Of a DNA stretch of 64,000 bases, positions 61,867-64,000 are shown piece after piece (position 1 is the first letter of the stretch; every line of letters starts with the position of its first letter). This DNA is from G963678445 sp963678445 (lineage in GTDB: Bacteria > Hydrogenedentota > Hydrogenedentia > Hydrogenedentales > G963678445), in the NCBI GenBank assembly GCA_963678445.1, contig OY782877.1, positions 5,022,001 to 5,086,000 on the forward strand. Reading direction: 5' to 3'. The notes under the pieces were generated by a model that saw only the letters and a list, made by a program, of their open reading frames with translations, was not told where the DNA came from and did not search any database. The position numbers and the translations under genes were made by a program.

Positions 61867-62865
61867 TTGGCCGTCAATTTGCGGTTTAATCACAATAATA
61901 CCTACTTCTTTCATGGACTCGACCAAGCGTTCGTACATGGCTTCGTCTTGGTAGACGCCGACGATGGCGCCGCCGGAACCTGCGAATTTGGCATGCGCAC
62001 CCACAGCGCGGGCGCGCTCGATCATGTCGATATTGCGCGGGTCTAACTGGTAGAGGCTCCGTCGACGATCGAAGTTAGCGTCCAGTTGTGCACCAATCTC
62101 GCTTCCACGGCCTGCCTTGAGCAAATCGTAGGTGGTCTGCGCGTAGCCCGCAAAGTCCTGCATGGCTTGCACTACCTCGGCGTCTCCTTCTAGCCAGCGT
62201 TCGCGGATATTATTGTGGAAGGTTTCGGACCCTTCGCCCAAATCCTCGTGGTAGGCGATAAAAAGTGGTGGCAATAGCGCGAGGTCGATTTTTTCGTAAA
62301 GGCCATATCCCTGACGTTCTACGGTGGCGCGGTCGAAATCCATAAACACTGCGCCTTCGTAGACCTGGATCACCCGATCCTGTAAACCGGCGGAAATACC
62401 CAGTTCTTCGGTCTCCACGCTGAGAATCAGGCTGGGCAGTACAGGTTTGGGGATATCGACGTCGTAATATTCCATCAGGCAGCGCATGGTCGCTGTAACC
62501 AATGCGCTGGAACCGGCTAAGCCAAGACGACGGGGGATGGTGGAACGGTAGCGAATGGAGAAGTTTTTATCGTGCAGGTGGATACGGTTTTTCTTGCAGT
62601 AAAGGTAGAATTTATACACTGTGGCCTTGAGCAAACGGATGCCGCCGTAGTAGCCGTTATCGACCACATCTTCACTTAAATCGTGAATGGATGCGTAGCG
62701 GGAACGGTCCTGTATACTGGGAACGATTTCCACTTCCGGACTTTCATACAGGCTTACTTTTGCCGCAAAATTGCGTATAACAAAGCTGATTGTCTTTCCA
62801 TAGTAGCCATCGGAAGGATTACCGATTAAACCAGCGCGTGCATACGCTGTTGCCTCACATGCCAT
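61861..62865 (-). CDS. GHMP sugar kinase (glucuronokinase-like)
   Basis: Phosphorylates a sugar, probably on C1, with ATP. 334 residues from ATG 62863-62865 (MACEATAYARAG), with AAGGGAG about 10 bp upstream. The start ARAGLIGNPSDGYYGKTISF matches glucuronokinase-like and heptose-kinase-like GHMP proteins. The ATP loop is IPRRLGLAGSSALVTA, SAGLQDRVIQVYEGAVFMDF is the catalytic-Asp region, and AKFAGSGGAIVGVY is motif 3. It could make glucuronate-1-phosphate or another sugar-1-phosphate; the UDP-glucose dehydrogenase-like gene is 6.5 kb away, so a link is only suggestive. Confidence 0.8.
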   Translation of the reverse strand: MACEATAYARAGLIGNPSDGYYGKTISFVIRNFAAKVSLYESPEVEIVPSIQDRSRYASIHDLSEDVVDNGYYGGIRLLKATVYKFYLYCKKNRIHLHDKNFSIRYRSTIPRRLGLAGSSALVTATMRCLMEYYDVDIPKPVLPSLILSVETEELGISAGLQDRVIQVYEGAVFMDFDRATVERQGYGLYEKIDLALLPPLFIAYHEDLGEGSETFHNNIRERWLEGDAEVVQAMQDFAGYAQTTYDLLKAGRGSEIGAQLDANFDRRRSLYQLDPRNIDMIERARAVGAHAKFAGSGGAIVGVYQDEAMYERLVESMKEVGIIVIKPQIDGQL

Positions 62866-63074
62866 ACTTGCCATTCTCCCTTGTGTTTGTGTGCTGCTGA
62901 GCATACGACGCTTGTTCTGTTAAGTTCAAGCATGATGGCGTACTTGCCTGTCATAAAAACGTGGCAATAGGGTATACTAACTGAAGAAAGTGCGAAAGTG
63001 TCCACATCACAAACAACAGCACTCGTGTTCGCCATTTCTACGCACAGTACGGGTTGGTTTTTTCGACATCAGGG

Positions 63075-63299
63075 CACTAAAGCGGTCCAGCGACCGCCAG
63101 CAAGAGGTATGGTCCTTGCCATCCCTGACCGAAATAAAACTTCGTTTTTTATGATAGTTTTTCAGATTTTAGGCAGTAAAGTGGTCCAGCGACCGCAAGG
63201 TGGCCAGGGCCACACCCGGGGAATATGGTCCTTACCCATATCCTCAAATTGAAGCAAAAATTTCGTTTTCATGATAGGTTTTCAGATTTTAGCCACTAA
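63075..63299 (+). repeat. Main intergenic repeat, two tandem copies
   Basis: Copy 1 about 63075-63173 (standard), copy 2 about 63174-63299 (long variant with GTGGCCAGGGCCACAC). Among the best preserved copies in the window. It lies in the divergent gap 62866-63352 between the sugar kinase and the CSLREA gene; I see nothing else there. Confidence 0.9.
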
Positions 63300-63352
63300 A
63301 ATGGGTATGCAAAACGGCAAGGTGATGCGTGCGCATGCAGAGGAGTCTTCGT

Positions 63353-64000
63353 ATGGGTAGCTGGGGGATGTGGAATCGATGCATAAGCGGCATGGTGTGG
63401 AGCGCGCTTTTTATCTGCGTGTATACCGCTTGTAGTTATGGCGCATCCTTTATCGTGAATTCGGAAATGGATAGTCCAGATGCAAATCCGGGGGATGGAA
63501 GCGCGCAGTCTATGGGCGGCACGGGCATGGTGACGTTGCGCTCGGCGCTTGAAGAGGCGAATGCATTGCCGGGGGCGGATACGATTACTTTTGAGGCGGG
63601 ACTTACTATAGCACCGAGTGATTTGGGGGAATTGCCGCCGTTGAATGATTCCAGCGCGGGGACGACGATTGATGCTACAGGCCAAACCGTTACGCTGTCG
63701 GGGGCTTTTTTATCCACTGAATTCGCTCTACTGAAAATCACATCGGCAGACAATGTTGTTAAGGGATTAAGTATCGTGCAGGCAGGTGACGGGGGCGGTA
63801 TTCAGATTGCAGGCACGACGGCCAAGAATAATACGGTGGTGGGGTGTCGGATTGGCATGGATTGGACCGATAGTACGACACAGGCGTCCTATGGACCAGG
63901 GATCTGGGTTAAGGAGGGGGCCTCGATTAATCGTATCGGCGACACCACCTCTGACGCCCGGAATATTATCTCGGGCAGTTTTGATGTGGGTGTACGAATA
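63353..64000 (+). CDS. CSLREA-type surface protein, 5' part
   Basis: Open frame of 216 codons from ATG 63353 to the right edge without a stop. A basic start and hydrophobic stretch (MVWSALFICVYTA) make a signal peptide ending near SYGA. A CSLREA-type domain follows, FIVNSEMDSPDAN with TLRSALEEANALPGADTITF, leading into a beta-helix with GLSIVQAGDGGGIQIAG and NTVVGCRIG. Such proteins are secreted or cell-surface beta-helices. Length and C-terminus are unknown. AGGAG lies about 8 bp before the ATG. Confidence 0.8.
   Translation, partial: MGSWGMWNRCISGMVWSALFICVYTACSYGASFIVNSEMDSPDANPGDGSAQSMGGTGMVTLRSALEEANALPGADTITFEAGLTIAPSDLGELPPLNDSSAGTTIDATGQTVTLSGAFLSTEFALLKITSADNVVKGLSIVQAGDGGGIQIAGTTAKNNTVVGCRIGMDWTDSTTQASYGPGIWVKEGASINRIGDTTSDARNIISGSFDVGVRI

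Overview
The window reads as a chromosomal segment of a Gram-negative-type bacterium from an uncultured lineage. Three secreted proteins end in the same two-part calcium-loop module (pattern HSADxNxD..SELLRxIQFxN, then HDSDY..DW..SELLR). Other traits are Gly-Glu (EGEGEG) linkers, a C-terminal sorting-type tail and an RND permease. To me this combination is most like Candidatus Hydrogenedentota (NKB19), with Lentisphaerae as the alternative. That placement is inference, because no rRNA or other taxonomic marker is present. I saw no tRNA, rRNA, CRISPR array, insertion sequence, integrase or phage gene.

Layout. 1-3.3 kb: edge of a secreted-protein gene, a family 2 glycosyltransferase and an unrecognised secreted protein bracketed by direct repeats. 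3.7-9.1 kb: 2Fe-2S ferredoxin, shikimate kinase, diguanylate cyclase, MscS channel, NTF2-like protein. 9.3-17 kb: two SGNH hydrolases around a membrane metallophosphoesterase, then two overlapping glycosyltransferases. 17.3-21.4 kb: leftward run of small acidic protein, HDOD protein, tandem universal stress protein, hisH, hisB and a phosphoesterase. 21.9-33.3 kb: TPR membrane protein, then a rightward haem operon hemA-C-D-B-L-E-N-H-G that encodes every step from glutamyl-tRNA to haem. 33.3-41 kb: Gfo/Idh/MocA oxidoreductase, FCD-type GntR regulator, GT39-type glycosyltransferase, flippase-like protein, UgpC-type ATPase, galactokinase. 41-48.3 kb: hybrid histidine kinase, papain-type protease, HD-GYP protein, YtrA-type GntR regulator. 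48.8-64 kb: dockerin-like lipoprotein, methyltransferase-glycosyltransferase fusion, acyl-CoA synthetase, UDP-glucose dehydrogenase-like protein, PKD lipoprotein, AmrS-type radical SAM protein, RND permease, rsmI, sugar GHMP kinase, and the start of a CSLREA surface protein.

The most striking feature is not a gene. A roughly 100-bp intergenic repeat built of short palindromes occurs in about 16 intergenic regions, in both orientations, as single copies, head-to-tail dimers, decayed copies and a longer variant with an extra stem. It sits so close to genes that its ends supply the stop codons of three genes and the first codons of hemH. Two other repeat families are present: a 100-bp element with an 11-bp hairpin upstream of two glycosyltransferase genes, and T/A-rich terminator-like hairpins.

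Functionally the segment combines central biosynthesis (haem, histidine, shikimate), cyclic-di-GMP turnover (GGDEF and HD-GYP), cell-surface glycan assembly and a set of secreted proteins that share a C-terminal module. Two enzyme-like proteins carry a changed key residue: the UDP-glucose dehydrogenase-like protein has Gly at the catalytic Cys position, and the hybrid kinase has Asn at the phospho-acceptor position of its last receiver.
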